Shown here piece after piece: positions 9,341 to 22,441 of a DNA stretch of 64,000 nt. The stretch's first letter is position 1; each line of letters starts with the position of its first letter. The stretch spans positions 36,304,033-36,368,032 of the forward strand of contig ML682005.1 in NCBI GenBank assembly GCA_007922195.1. Direction: 5' to 3'. The notes under the pieces are model-generated. The model did not search any database and was not told the DNA's origin. It saw only the letters and a list, made by a program, of their open reading frames with translations. This DNA is from Podocnemis expansa (taxonomy: Eukaryota > Chordata > Testudines > Podocnemididae). Position numbers and translations under genes: made by a program.

Positions 9341-10640
9341 TAATAGTTTCACTCTCTGCTACATAAGGCTTCTAGGAATTGAAGACTCAGGTCATACCTA
9401 GGTTTTTGAAGCATAGGCCCCTTTGTAAAAGAATTACCATGGAGATGAAAGATTTTAAGCTTAGGGGTGAGGAATGGGGGAGTCAGAGAAGGCCAACCCC
9501 TGTGGGGTCATGTTCTTCCCTGTGAGGATGGTGCGAGGGGCACTTTCAGTCCTGTCTTTCCCTGACCATCACCCTGTTGTCAGGTGAAGTATTGGCAACA
9601 TGCTCCTACCTTTGGGCTCTGAGACTTGTAGGTTACCTCAGGTCCAGTGCAATGGTGCCAGTGGAAGGGATGGTGGGATTTGAGTCTGGCTGGGGTGGGT
9701 GAGTTGTACTGTTAGTTTCAGGTGCTAAACTCTGTATGCTGCTGTGCCCCTGTGTGCCTGGTCACAATGCTGCTCACTCAGGTTTAGCCCGAACACCCCT
9801 CCATCATAAAACCTCTCGCAATTTTTCCCAAAACATTGTTCTTCCTGTAAGTTTTTCAGTGATAAATGATATAGCTTCATTTGCACAAGCCTTATACATT
9901 CTCTCTGTTGCAGAATATAGCTTTGTGAACAAGCACAGATCATAGAACAGGGTCACACAAAGAGGCACTAGCAGAAACAATCAAAGCCATAATATTTGAA
10001 CCATTTCCCTCTAGCAGCTCACACCTGCCCCCCCCCCCACACACACACACAGTTTCTGGACAGTTTGCTGGTGATGTTTCATCTCTATCCATTCAGAAAG
10101 TAAGCAACCCCAATTTTTTGTATTGACAGCAGGCATGCAAATAAATGACATCCATAAAGCTGTGTGTGGATAGTCTTCTTTTGGTTTAAACCAGTCTTAG
10201 TTCAACTTAGTTCAATTCAATTAGGAACAGGTTTCAGGAAAAGCAGAAATAAGTCAATCTTAAAATAAAAAGGTCCACACAGGGGTTTGCACTGGTTTAA
10301 CTAAGTGAATTTCACTAAATTTATGTGTGACCCAGTCTTTAATGTAAAATGGAAAGAGGAATATGTGACCAAGGATAAAGAGCACGTCACTAGCCCATGG
10401 ATAATGGTATCTAAATGGGATTAAGGACGTATTTTGGAATTATCATTTCTGTGAATCTATGGGCATAGCTTTTTTTTTTTTTTTCCTCATAGACCTCCCT
10501 TGCATTTAGGCTAAGGGCTCTTAAACAGAATCAAGAGATTTTAACATGAGAGGTGGTCATCACTTTCATCTTTCCCTCATATCAGGTCCTTGTTTCTAGA
10601 TATGAAAGGGATACTAAGGTATCACTTTCTAATTCCACTT
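9341..10640. other. Unclassified non-coding DNA with one microsatellite
   Basis: No recognised protein or repeat in 9341-10020. Antisense frame pairs at 9725-9945 overlap each other and show no domain. A C-run and AC-run lie at 10028-10051. The part around 10280-10340 (GTTTGCACTGGTTTAACTAA) resembles the interior of GTCTACAC-type MITEs, but ends were not found. Confidence 0.4.
10028..10051. repeat. Microsatellite, (C)n followed by (AC)n
   Basis: Eleven C residues followed by about six AC units, read directly from the sequence. Confidence 0.9.
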
Positions 10641-10644
10641 CACC

Positions 10645-10797
10645 CTTCTCTGCATGTGCTTATATGCGTACCATACTGCGGTTTCCATTTCATGCATCTG
10701 GGGAAATGGAATTATACCCATGAAAGCTTATACAGTAAATAAATGTGTTAATCTTTAAAAGTGCCACAGGACTCTTTCTTTGTTTTACTTCCACATA
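10645..10797 (+). mobile_element. Penelope-like element tail, solo forward copy
   Basis: TTTCCATTTCATGCATCTGG, CCCATGAAAGCTTATACAG, AATAAATGTGTTAATC and GTGCCACAGGACTCTT follow the same order as the tail of the PLE at 7969-9327. The hammerhead-like GAAA box is kept but CTGATGA is degraded to CTGGGGA. No RT or endonuclease sequence precedes it. Confidence 0.7.
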
Positions 10798-12997
10798 TTT
10801 TCTGCTGGGAAAAAAAAATGTGAGATGTTTATTTGGACCTGTTCACTTTTCTGTTTTTAATTAGTAATATTGTTATATTCAGCTATTACTGCCTTTTAAA
10901 GTTTTTCAGGCCCAATTGACACAGAGTTTACATCAATACAACTATTATCTATATGAGTATGATTTTTTTTTTTTAAATCAGAAAGTTCTACCAGGACAGT
11001 CTCTAGCATGGAGATAATTGTCAGTATAAAGGTGCTTATAATAAATTCCACTTCCCATATAGCATGTAATCAAGGCCTCAATCTCTAGTGCTGAAGTCAT
11101 CTGTAATTTTGTAATAGTCATGCTGATTGGGTCATTGTCATAATGAATTTACTTCTATTAGAACTACATTGACCAAGCTCCGATCCTTATTCTGATATCA
11201 AAAGTATTTCTAATAAATCAAGTCAAGTTACATCAATATAAAAGTATAGTAAGTGACATGGTTAGGATCTTAATTCTTCCCTAAATATATTAAAACCCTT
11301 AACTTTTTAATATTGTACCTGCAAGTAACTATTCCAAAGAAAAAGTGTAATTTCTATTTCTATTACCATGTGTTTTTGTTAGTATATTGTGCTTATTAAT
11401 AAGAATATTCATATAATTTTTTCATATGAATAGTTTTAATAGTCAGGAAAAATATTTTCAACATTGCTTTGTATGCTGAAGCTAGGATAAATTAAAATAA
11501 AACTGGTATTGTCATAGATTACATTTGCTACTCATTTTGGACCATTACAATAACATCTCACAATTTAATCCAGGAGGAAATTGCAACAGCCAACTTCCCT
11601 TGTTCTGTTAATAATGGTAAATGTGAATGTGTCGTACTCTTGAGAGACTAAGATTTATAGAAATATATATACATATACATGTATTTTCAGTTACAAATTC
11701 CAAGAGAAACTGTGTAAGTACCTAATTCAGTACTTTAGCAAACTCTTATTTCTAATTTTATGGTAAAACTTCATAACATAAAGATTATGAATAAATGTTT
11801 CTGTACTTTTGTGATTTTCATGCATTAAGAATTCTGCATTTCCAAATTTACCTTTTTAAGTACAGGCTAAATTAGCATGACATCAGTAGCCTGAGAAGTC
11901 ATATAATACTGTGTACATAATATGCTAATATTCAGAACCAATTTAATACTTGTATTGAAGTTTGGTATTGTGTGTATATATAGTGAAAACATCTTTCCCC
12001 AGAGAAAATGATCAGTGTTTTTTGTTTTGAAAACATCAGTAAAAAGTCAGGTGAAATAGACTTATCAATTTTTTGTATATGCGTGTGTGTGTGTATGTAT
12101 GTATGTATGTATGTAGAGATTGCCAGCATTTTCTGGGTTGCTGCCATTAATGTGCATTTACTTTATGCAGGATTTTGTCCTAATATGATCACTCATTATT
12201 TATGTGAAATAAACTTCTGGTTCCATTTTAGCAATATGCATTTAGCGTAAGCAGTGTTCTGGGCTTGTGTTATTAAAATGCATAGAGCAGCCATCATATC
12301 CTGGGCTTCTGCTGAAATATGCTTTTAATTGAAGCAGAATTATAGCTATATATTATCAATGTGAATCTAGTTAGAGTACTGTATTGGCTGGCACAGTGGC
12401 TCATTGCACTGTGGTACTAGTAGAACAGACTATATTTTGTGAGTTTGAATTTAAATATCACCATAGGGTGCCTGCGGTTGGCGCTCGATGCAGGAAGTAA
12501 TCGAATACAAACTGTATTCTATGAAAATGTGTACTTCCAGTTGATAAGATAGGTAGTATTTGTCCTCTAGAAGAATGGATACAGCTATACACCAACCATA
12601 TTTGTATCAACAGTTGTGTATTTAATCCTCTAAAGAATGCTTACGTACACATCAATATATACGTTAACAGTGCCTTGATAAAGCAAACAGTACTGGGAAA
12701 GAAAAGTCTTGCTTTTTTCTGAAAAATTGCGGTAATAAATAATGGTAGTTTTTAGTAAGCTTATCCTCTAATTCTAATTATTCTTGGTGATTAAATCCAT
12801 ATACTCAGGACAGTTGTTTTTTTCACTCTTTTCTCATTCATAGTCACAAGATCGACTGCTGTGACCCCATATCTTAGAATCTTTGGTGTTCCTATCCCAG
12901 AATACTTTATCATGGTTTGTCAAAAATCAAAATGCATTAACACATCATAATTAGTTAGTTTCAAAATGTATTGTGCTACATGTAATCAAAATAGGTA
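10798..12997. other. AT-rich unique DNA
   Basis: About 2.2 kb of AT-rich sequence with no recognised transposon apart from a microsatellite at 12083. The frames at 11932-12250 cross that microsatellite and are artefacts. Confidence 0.45.
12083..12115. repeat. Microsatellite, (GT)n then (ATGT)n
   Basis: Six GT units run into about five ATGT units. The Tyr/Cys/Val-rich and Thr/His/Ile-rich frames on the two strands across it are translation artefacts. Confidence 0.9.
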
Positions 12998-13135
12998 CTT
13001 AGGTCTTGATCATAAACATATTTATCCATGTACTTAATTTTAAACATGTTAGTTAACTGTTCTCATTGATTTCAGTGACACTAACCTCATGCGAAAGTTA
13101 TGGTTGCAGGTTTGTGGCCTTACATTCAGTGCAAA
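12998..13135. repeat. Probable MITE of the 'TTGATTTCAGTG' amniote family
   Basis: GTCTTGATCATAAACATATT ... TACTTAATTTTAAACATG ... CTCATTGATTTCAGTGACAC ... CATGCGAAAGTTATGGTTGC fits, with mutations, a reptile MITE whose centre is CCATTGACTTCAATGG and whose arms repeat GTGCTTAA-like and GATC-like motifs in inverse order. The copy is old and the call is from memory. Confidence 0.4.
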
Positions 13136-16100
13136 TACATTTTTAATAGCACTACATATAAAAATAATCCTAGGTATAAATGTCCATGAAAAGAGGACAT
13201 ATGACAGAAGTATATAATTGAAAAATGGTGGGGAAAACTTAAATCAAGTTTTTTCTACTGGTCCATTTTTATAATGCAAGTGCGAGCAGCCATCCAATGA
13301 TATTGAAAGGCAACAAATTTGAAACTGATAAGAATACCTTTTATGCAACATATCATTAAGTGTGGTACTAGCACGAGATATTGAGTGCAGGAATTTAGCA
13401 GGGTTAAAATAAAACATTTACCAGAATATTAGACTTAGGGAAAAAATGCATTCTGTTGGCCAGTTATTCAATAATTGTCCTTAATATGTTTCCTTGAATC
13501 CTTTTTAAGAAGCATGTCATACTGATAACTGGCAGAGTCAGGATACTGAACTGGATGGAGTGCTCTCTACCTTGAGTGGTTGTCCTTATTTCTGTTTGTG
13601 CATTCTTATTGAAAATGTACATGAATTCCACCCTCAGCAATGCCATATATTCAATTAAATAATTGCGGATACCTATTATTTAAACCATGGAAGTGTCCAC
13701 CATATGCAAAGTGCTTTCCAAATGGAGAAGGTGCCATATCATGCTTTGAAAGTTTTCAATCTTAGAATTATTATGGGTATCTATCTACCTATGTAGTACT
13801 AGGGCCCTGATCGCTGAGATGAAAGGCAATTTTTGCAGCCAGAAAGATTATTTTTATTTATATATATCGAGCCTTTCACATCCAAAGAGTTCAAATACTA
13901 CAGTGATTAGGGCCATATTAATACACGTATATAAATGTATGTGCAGAAATATGTATATAAAGGCTTCAGTTATGTAGTAGAAATTCTCAAGCCCCCAAAA
14001 CACCATCCAGTTACCCAAACTGAGAGTCATTTTTCTAAGCAGAATAAAATTACCAGTAGATATTCAGGTGCTTTAATGCAACATAGATTCCAGTATCGTA
14101 TGTAGTCTAAAATTATCATCATCAAGGAATACACTAATGAAACCTTTGTTTTTTCTTGTAATTTTAAACTGCAAAAGCAGGTCTTTGGGGCATAATAAGA
14201 TGATGGCATGCAGTATCTGTTTTAATAAGTAATGTTCAGAATGCAGTTGGTGTCTGATATTAATGTATTTTGAAACCTCTGTTGTTAAGCTTTTCTTTCC
14301 TACTGAATGTTATTGCCTACAGTGGCCGCAAATGCAGATGGAACAGGTCTATGTTGATAAAAAGGAGGATTCCTCTCTTGCACTAATGTGCATTGTCTGG
14401 CATGGGGTTATTTTTGCTGACTGATTGCCACTGAATTTTTATTTATGCTTTTTAATTAACAATTACATTTTAAATACTGCACATAAATCTGCAGTCTTGT
14501 GGGGAGGGGGGACGGGGGAGAGGTTGTTCAACTTTATGATGTTTTAGCATGAAGAAATATATTAGTATTAGATTTCACCAAGCCACCATTTTTGCAGAGG
14601 TTTTCTTTGTGCTTTTTTTACCTCTTTAAAAGGGAAGCCTCATTTTGCTTTTTTATTTCAGTTCACTATGACCCTTCACTTTGTGAAACTTTCTTTAACA
14701 ATATGTACCTATAGATTGTTTCATGATATTTTTTATATAACATACTGCAGCTAATGACTATTTAACCTTTGCAGTTTTTATGGGCATGAATGAGAGCCCT
14801 TCAAATCATAATTGCCTTTAATTTCTGTAATATTATTACAATGACAAATAAAATACTTAATTGCCCTTCCAGTTTGTCAAGGTATTTTCTGCAGGCAAAT
14901 ATGTTAAAAGAAATAAACACAAAGGATCTAAATTAAACTCTTTTATATTATAGTCTGCTCATGTAATTGTTCTCACCCTACACTGGAACCTGTTCTTTCT
15001 GTCCATACACTGAAGATTGCTTTGCAAAGGTCCAGCCCCAGCAGGTTGATTACACACTTGTTACCTGTAATTCAATACAGCAGTGCCCTGTTTACAAAGT
15101 CCAGATTTCCTGTGCTGTCAGTTAGGGCAATCAGCACAAAGACCAAGAGCTTTTGGAACTAAATAAACAATGAGAAAAACATTCAGGGCTGCCAGTAACC
15201 CTTCACAGGTAATTTAACAGCCTTTGACTACAAGGCATCAGTTGTTGTAGATGTCTGCTGAGTATGAAATCTGACATTCTGTCTTGCCATGTTCTGCCAA
15301 TAGGTCTGTACGTAATCTCTTGCTGAGGTTCACTGGAGCTCCTTCAGTGCATTGTGCTTTCATATTGAACCTAAGTGGTTTTATTATGACAGACGTCCAC
15401 ACCTGCATTCTGTCACACATGTGTCATGTAGTCTTCCGACATGATGCATCACAATATTTAAAATTTTGGGATTCACTAAACTGGGATCTTTTCCTTTTAA
15501 AAAAAAAAAAAAAAAAGAGAGAGAGAGAGAGAGACCAAGAAAACATCTAACTTGACAAGTTCAAGCATTTTGAACTGTTCTTGAAAGGTTTAAATACTAA
15601 CAACCAGGCAATTGCCACAGAAGTGTTAATGTAAATGCCATATAGATAGGACTCTGCTTTCCCTGCACACACACAATGGAAAGATCACTATTTTCTAGGT
15701 GGCCTTTATGTATTGGAATAATTAGTGTTATTGTCTAAAGCCTTGTGTTTATGTATTTTTAATTTAACTTGTTTGCTTTCTGATACATTTGATGACTTTG
15801 CTGATAGTCTGGATAATGATTGCAGTGGCTGTTTTAAAAACTATTTACATGTATCAAAGCAGACAAAAACATCTGTGAGGAGAAGAGCATAGAGACAGAA
15901 ATCCATCTGGGGCTGTGTCAGAAATGTTCATATCTCTTTCTTTAGCAATCAGATGGTATTGTGAGCAACAAAATTAAAAAAAACCCCACCATCCACAGCC
16001 ATCTATACAAACCCTAAAATGTGTTCATTTCAGGAATCAAGGCCATAAATATATCAAGTATAAGTAAAAGATCTGTATAGGTCAACAACCCAAAGTATCA

Positions 16101-18526
16101 CACAAATAAACATTTTTTCAGATGATTGCTGCATCACTGAGTCCCATTTGTCACACATTTCTATGCTTTATCCATAGTCAGTCTCGTACACATTATTGCT
16201 ATGACCATGGGAGTCCCTTCCTCCTCCCCCTCATTCTTCTATTCCTACTATCCTAAATGGACACAGCATTCCTTGCATGCTAATAAGTTGCACATTCCAT
16301 GCTATCTGTACTTGTATGAACATAAAAATGAAGGCTATTTTAAAAGCTGAGGTCTGAAAATTTTTCTGATTTTAACCTGATAAAAAATTTGCTTGCAGGG
16401 CTATTTGGATCTCCAGCTGTCCATTGGTGACCTACAAACTCTGAACCATTCTATTATCTAATTATGGGTATTTAAACAGAAACCGGGTCCTTATTTATTT
16501 TACACTTCCAACTGAATGAATTTCTGCAAGCCTTACTGTGGCCAGTTTAAAAGGAAATTTAGCTGCAGTGTTCCCTATTACCTGAGTGTCCAGTTGATTC
16601 ATATGGCTATCCCATAACTGTCCCTCAGAGAATATGAATGTGCAGTTGTTCGTAAGAAGAGCTATACATACTAGTTGTTGAAAGGCAATGGTTCATCATT
16701 AACTTCAGCCTAGGAGCTACAAGGTATTTACACAATGTTAATGCTCACAGTTTATATAGACATGTTTTGGGCTTTGATATTGTTTTGGTTTGGTTTGGTT
16801 TGGGAGGTTTTTTTAATTCTGCCTTCTTCTGTAATCCCAGATGGTGGAACCACTACAGATAGACAGCTATTTACATCAAAAAGAATACAACTCAGGTGGA
16901 AACCCCTAAATTCTAACAGGATCACAGGATTCCTAGTTTTCATCCCATCTCCCAAGTGAAGGGAGCTGTCAGTGTATGGTAATGATCCCTTTGTTTTTAG
17001 GTAAGAGTATAAAGTAAGGAAGGACAATGATGTAGAAAATCTACATTATGATGCAGAGACTAACATGTGTGAAGTGCAAGTATTGCAAACAATAAAAATT
17101 CTAGTATAAGAAGAGTTAACGTGAGGCTTGTGAGAGAAGCAACTAACTCGTTGTTGCATACAGATAGCTAAGTCCTTGCTTGCTCCAGTAGTTAAATACT
17201 AGACAACTTTCAAGGGCCAAAGAGAAGCTAGTGGCAGCCAAAGCATACTATCTGTTGACCTAGTCTAGATGTAGCTGTTTTAGTGTAACACTGTGCACTT
17301 TTGATTAAATTCAGTTTTGAGAGTGTGGGCTGAAATTGATGGTGAATGACTGTTTTGTTTTGGACAGGACTTCCTACATGGTTGTAAGCTAAAAATGGAA
17401 ACTGAGCACAACTGTACCTTTGTGTTCCTTAGACACTGTCAATGGGAGCCTGAGCATGATAAGCTTTGGGGCATGCTGTATGGCCAGCCCATCTGTTCTC
17501 CCTAGGGTGTGTAAAGGTAGGTAGTGGGATGGGAAAGGTCAAGGGTTAGAGAAGTTATTAAAGGATTTAAGGTCTGATTATATTTCTGATTTCACTGGAG
17601 GATTGTTCCAGGATAATTGAGTCTATCATGGTATGTTTCAAAAAAAAGTGTTGAGATCACCTAAAATCTGAGGTTTTTTGCATAGCATGAGGCCCAGATT
17701 TTTAAAGGAATCTTGGTATGATGGTGCTAGTGTTGCAACTGACTGTACCAATTCATTTTCAGAAGTGAAAGTCTCATTTTGAAAAGTGACTTAGGAGCCT
17801 AGGTTCCATTACCTGCCAATGAGATTTTGTCTCCTACATGCCTAATTCCCCTTTAACTATTATACATAGTCTCCTAAATCATGGCACAACACACCTGCAG
17901 CAAGGTGCTGAATTACCAAGTCAAATGTTGTGTTCTTTAGGAAGACTGCCGACTTCTAACCTGTCTTTTGAAGAGGTGTTTCTGGTTATGGGTCCAGTTT
18001 GAATGCCTACATTAAATTAGATTGGTTGGATGCTGGGTAGGTAATGATATTTGATTGTCTTATTACCTAAATAGATTTCAGATCATCTGAAGTAGAGGCT
18101 GGAACACCTTTGATTATATCTTCATTGCTGAGTTAACTTGAATGTGGATAATTCGAGCTAAGTCCTCTCAAATTAATTTGCCTTGGGTAAGAGCGAACAC
18201 AAAACCAAAGGTGAGCAATACAGACTATTCATAGCACCGGGCGTCTAAGTCTTCGTTGCTTTATTAGCTGAAGTATCAGCAGAACTTCAGCTTCAGTCCT
18301 CACTGCAGGACAGGCTAGCTAGCTTGAGTTTAAAAGATCACCTGACTCAAGCTACTGATTCTTGTATGGAGACAGGAATCAGGTTAGAGGCAACACTTGA
18401 GTTATCCCTTGTGCTAATATTGCAGTGAAAACCAGTTTTTAATGGCAGATATTGGGAGAGATAAGTAGATGGCTGGATTCAGTCCACACCTGATAGGATA
18501 CCAGGCAATTGTATAGCTTCGGGCGG
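13136..18526. other. Mostly unique AT-rich DNA; possible conserved non-coding blocks
   Basis: About 5.4 kb with no recognised transposon and no convincing frame. The segments 14330-14500, 14650-14930 and 14960-15210 have mixed composition, few simple runs and several TAATT/AATTA homeodomain-type cores, the look of vertebrate conserved non-coding elements. This is a judgement of texture only. An A-run and GA-run lie at 15499-15534. Confidence 0.35.
15499..15534. repeat. Poly-A followed by (GA)n
   Basis: About 18 A residues are followed by nine GA units. The run might be the tail of an unrecognised retroelement, but no body was identified upstream. Confidence 0.85.
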
Positions 18527-18700
18527 CAGTTCTCAAGCACTGTTTTGGGACACATTGCTGTGTTGCCACACAGTGGTAGATGTGTCACAGAGAGCCAGGA
18601 CAATGGCTAGAGCCAGCCTGGGGAGATATGTTCATGAGTCCCATAGGGTCACAATACACTGCCAAGCGTGTTGCAATCCATAAAAGGTTGAGAATCACTG
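18527..18700. mobile_element. Short hAT-type non-autonomous element
   Basis: The left end CAGTTCTCAAGCACTGTTTT and right end AAAAGGTTGAGAATCACTG are inverted copies starting CAGT.CTCAA, as in vertebrate hAT (Charlie-like) elements. The 174-bp interior contains TGGGACACATTGCTGTGTTG and no frame. I see no clear 8-bp duplication (flanks TCGGGCGG and GTTTAGGG). Confidence 0.7.
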
Positions 18701-19457
18701 GTTTAGGGTATGTTTTTGCTGTTGTATTAATTTGAGTTATCTATTCTTCTCAAATTAGTCTATCTCTTGCGAGAGCAACCACACTGTGAAACAAGTTACT
18801 CTTTCCACATGGGCCTGTGTAGTGCATAGATTTCTAGGAGAACATCCAGTGATTTTTAGTGGTTCAGTAAAGTGAGCTGCATTGTGAATTCTACTGCAGT
18901 GCATAAGAACTTGCTTGTTCCTAAAGGACCCACAAAAGTTTGCACCAGTGCAATTTTATTGAGAGTTATCTAATAGCATATCATCTAAATATGTTTTTCT
19001 TCTACTTGTACAGCTGGTTATTAATTTCAGTATAATATAAGTCAAGCTGATGCAGGAATTAACATGATGGCACCACTGCATATGCTATCAAACAGGGAAT
19101 GAAAGCATAGTCTGAATATGGAACCATATGCAGGAGGAAAAACACTAGTGTAGAAACAAGTTGATACATGCCAGTATTATACATTGCCACAATACAAGCT
19201 CCAGCAATATTTATTTCCTGCACTGACCGCACTGATAATGTCAATAAAAACTGCCTTTAAACAAATCCTAATTAAATGAGCACCAGGGTTAAGAAAAAAA
19301 ATCTTTTTCTCCCAAACATTTAGTTGAGATAGGGTTAACTATCTTAGAGCTAACGTTACATGTCAGAAATTTATAATCTGATGTTCTGTATTTGTGCCTT
19401 GTTCGGAAATGTGAGGTTTATAAATATTCCCTGAAAAAAAAAATTGAAGCTATATTT
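18701..19457. other. Unclassified non-coding DNA
   Basis: No recognisable repeat or gene; short chance frames only (for example 19059-19244 on the - strand). Confidence 0.4.
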
Positions 19458-19465
19458 CTCTAGAT

Positions 19466-20009
19466 CAGGCTTGTCCAACATGCGGCCTGGGGGCCGAACT
19501 CTGGCCCGCGAAGGGCTTTCATCTGGCCCACAGAGTGTTGCCGAAAAAGCCAGGGAGCTGGGGCTGGCCAGGGCCCTCATCCCTTTCCCACCTTGCGCAC
19601 AGCTGCAGGGAGGCGTGGCCTGGCCAGAGATCTGTTCAGGGGCTGGATTTCCCTGAGCAGTGCTTGGCGGGGACTGAGGAGAGCAGAGCTAGTGTGGTCC
19701 CTGTCAGGAAATAGCTGAGTTCTTCCCCCAAGCTGCTCTACTCCCACATCTCACCCTTCTTCCCTTCCCTTCCTCTGCCATGCTCCCCATGCTCTGCCTT
19801 GCCCCCTCACACAAACAGCCCTGCCCCCCTTGTCCTCTGTGCACAGTGCAAGCAAAAGCAATGTCAAATATCACACTGATCATTATTTTATTGAAGTTTT
19901 TTAAATATGATTGATTTGTAAGTCTTATCTGTCAAATATTTTCACTGGCCCCCAAACAGAGAAAACAATTGCAATGTGGCCCCTCACCCAAAAAGGTTGG
20001 GCACCCCTG
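19466..20009. mobile_element. hAT non-autonomous element with perfect 8-bp target duplication
   Basis: The left end CAGGCTTGTCCAACATGCGG and right end AAAGGTTGGGCACCCCTG are imperfect inverted repeats starting CAGG. The identical 8-mer CTCTAGAT flanks it at 19458-19465 and 20010-20017, and it fits the nTCTAnAn target preference of many vertebrate hATs. Subterminal TGGCCCGCGAAGGGC / GTGGCCCC tracts are typical of the family. The 544-bp interior is GC-rich at the left and has no transposase. Confidence 0.9.
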
Positions 20010-20039
20010 CTCTAGATCTTTTTTAATATGGGTTTAGTA

Positions 20040-20848
20040 CAGGGATCAGTAACGCAGGCTCAATGAGCCACCTGTGGCTCCCTGAGTGTCCCCTTCTGGC
20101 TCCCTGGTAGTCTCGTCCAGGGAGTCATGTGTGCTCTGGGGACTCCTGGCTGGCCCCAGCATCAGGGCTGAGGAAGGGGGCTCCCGCCTGGCACCGGCCC
20201 CCCACTTTTGGGATGCCAGGGTCACCCCCACCCTCCCACACAACCTCATGAAGCCAGAGCTGGCCCAGCAGTCACGCCGCGGCCCCTACTGCTGGCGGGG
20301 GTGTACGGGCGGTGCGTACTCCCTCCGTCTCTCCCTCTCTCCATTGGCAGGGTAGAGCACCACTGCTCCACATACCCCCAGCTGGCCGCTCCTCCCAAGA
20401 GCGGCCAGTGGAGAGCTGCAGCTTGCGAAGGCAGAGCCCTGGAATGGCCCCTCCACAGAGTTCAGGTTGCTTTGACCCAGCCACTCCGGGCGTGAACAGA
20501 GGCCGCCTTCCCCCAGGCCCTGAATCAGTCCCATTCAGGCCTGGGGTGGCCAGGTCAAAGCAGCCCGAACTCCACAAAGTGGGTCATTCCAGGGCCCTGC
20601 CTCCGCAAGCTGCAGCTCTCCACCAGCCGCTGTTGGGAGGGGCGGCCTGCTGGGGGTAGGAGAGGCAGCGCTGCTCCACCCCACCAGTGGATGGAGGGTG
20701 GGATGGCAGGAGGGAGCACGCACCACCTGCACGCCCTCTGCCAGCACTAGGGGGCCACAGCATGGCCACTGGGCCAGCTCCAGCTCATGTGATTGTGTGG
20801 GAGGGCGGGGGGCAAATAGCTCTTCTCCCTTTGGGTTGCTGACCCCTA
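20040..20848. mobile_element. hAT non-autonomous element with internal GC-rich fold-back
   Basis: The left end CAGGGATCAGTAACGCAGGC and right end GGGTTGCTGACCCCTA are inverted. The flanks GTTTAGTA (20032-20039) and CTTTAGTA (20849-20856) form a 7-of-8 target duplication. The interior holds a large inverted repeat (about 20360-20505 against 20535-20690). All frames across it (60-115 residues on both strands) are Pro/Arg/Gly-rich shadows of this GC-rich palindrome and not genes. It lies 30 bp from the preceding hAT element. Confidence 0.88.
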
Positions 20849-20856
20849 CTTTAGTA

Positions 20857-22441
20857 TCAGTGTCGAAGCATCTAAGATTACTTAGAAATTACGGATTTAA
20901 GTTGTAAAATCGAATCACAGAAGTTTTTGCAATGGCTATATGTACAGTTGTATATATACTTTTATATATATACACACATACACACACTAAAACAAGAAGA
21001 TTACAGCAATAAAACAAGTCTTACCCAAATAACACATCCAAAGGATTTCTTTCATTTTTTTAAATTCATTTAATACTCATGAAAAGTAGCAGTTTGATAG
21101 TCATGGAGAATATCTCTATTATGTAGATCAGATAGTGCAAGATTCCTTACTTGAGCCTGCTAATGTGTCTTAACCCTGAAATGGAGAAAATATCTTTATT
21201 GTGAGAGTTGTGCAGTTTACAGACCCATTCACTCCTTGAACTGAAACTTTCAGCGAGGGTGCCAGAAGTGATAGTGATTTTTGTGAGAACTGCTTGGAAC
21301 CATGCTAATTTTACATGGGCAGTTTTCCTAATTTTCAGTCATTACTGACCTGGGCCAGATGACAAATTGGTGATCTAAATATGAAAGTTTCCATATTCCA
21401 TTAGCAAATTCCCATGGCTGTGGACCCCATATTTTTCTTTGTTCCTGCCATGTTGCATGCAATGTTTAACATCTGACATGTTCCACAGCCCAAGATGGGT
21501 GCATTTAAGTTACTAGTGAAGTGACTACTCAAAGTCTCACTCTCACAAACTTACTGGAAACCACTGGAACCCTTAGAGCATTGCACCTTTTTCTACCTTC
21601 ATTCTGACGAAGATGTGCAAGAAGCTGAGAAAACTCAAGTGGAGGCAGTCCTGTAAATCACTTTTTATATACCTCCATTCATAGTTACCAAGCTCTGACA
21701 AACATTCTGTCCATCTCAAACTAGGTGGTCTTATTATTTAGAATATATAGGGTCACAAGTGGATTATTGAGTAAGTTCTCCAGGAAGTGTGGTGCAGACA
21801 CTTCATGCAGTCTTCGGAGGTTTTATGATATGCTTTCTGTTGGGGTCAGAAAACAACCAAGCCCAGGCTAGGACATCTGTGCACTGCAGCCACACAAAAC
21901 AGAAGAGTTTGTTACCTTGTTCTGTACATCATTGTGTGTACATAATAAAAGGTTTACCTTTATGCTGGTTTGCTTGTCGGTAAAGATTCACAAGCATACC
22001 CATGTAAATTGCTTCGTCTGTACCAGGAACCCTAGAATGAACCCACCCTGTTTTCTATGTCATCAGTCAATCTTACTGCAGCTCTGAGTTCTGATCTGGA
22101 ATAAGTTATTCCTGTACATGACAGAAACTTTGAGCTGTTTGTATTGGTTTGAAGCCACAAGATTTGGCAATGGCATACCCATTTCTCTTGGAGCACAGCC
22201 CATCTTTTGTGCCATGCCGGTTGTGGAAAGTAAGCAGATGTACATATGTTCTTGATTTTGTTCTTGGGAGTTAAAGCACATTTACAGAATTGCTTCTTAA
22301 AAGTTTTGCCTTTGCCTTTGTTAAATTTAGATAAAGATTTTTGTATCACCTTTATTTAGTAAGGAATATAAGGATATTCTGTATTCAAATAATTTTCTTG
22401 TGTTTAGTAAGGAATAAAACTCACCCTGAATATTGACATAA
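20857..22441. other. Unique non-coding DNA with a TA/CA microsatellite
   Basis: A (TA)n/(CA)n run lies at 20950-20988. The rest (20990-22441) has only short chance frames and no recognised repeat. Confidence 0.45.

Noticed and set aside
20046..20769. Cluster of frames of 60-115 residues on both strands, possibly a CpG-island gene
   Set aside because: The region is a hAT element with target duplication and an internal inverted repeat; the frames mirror each other.
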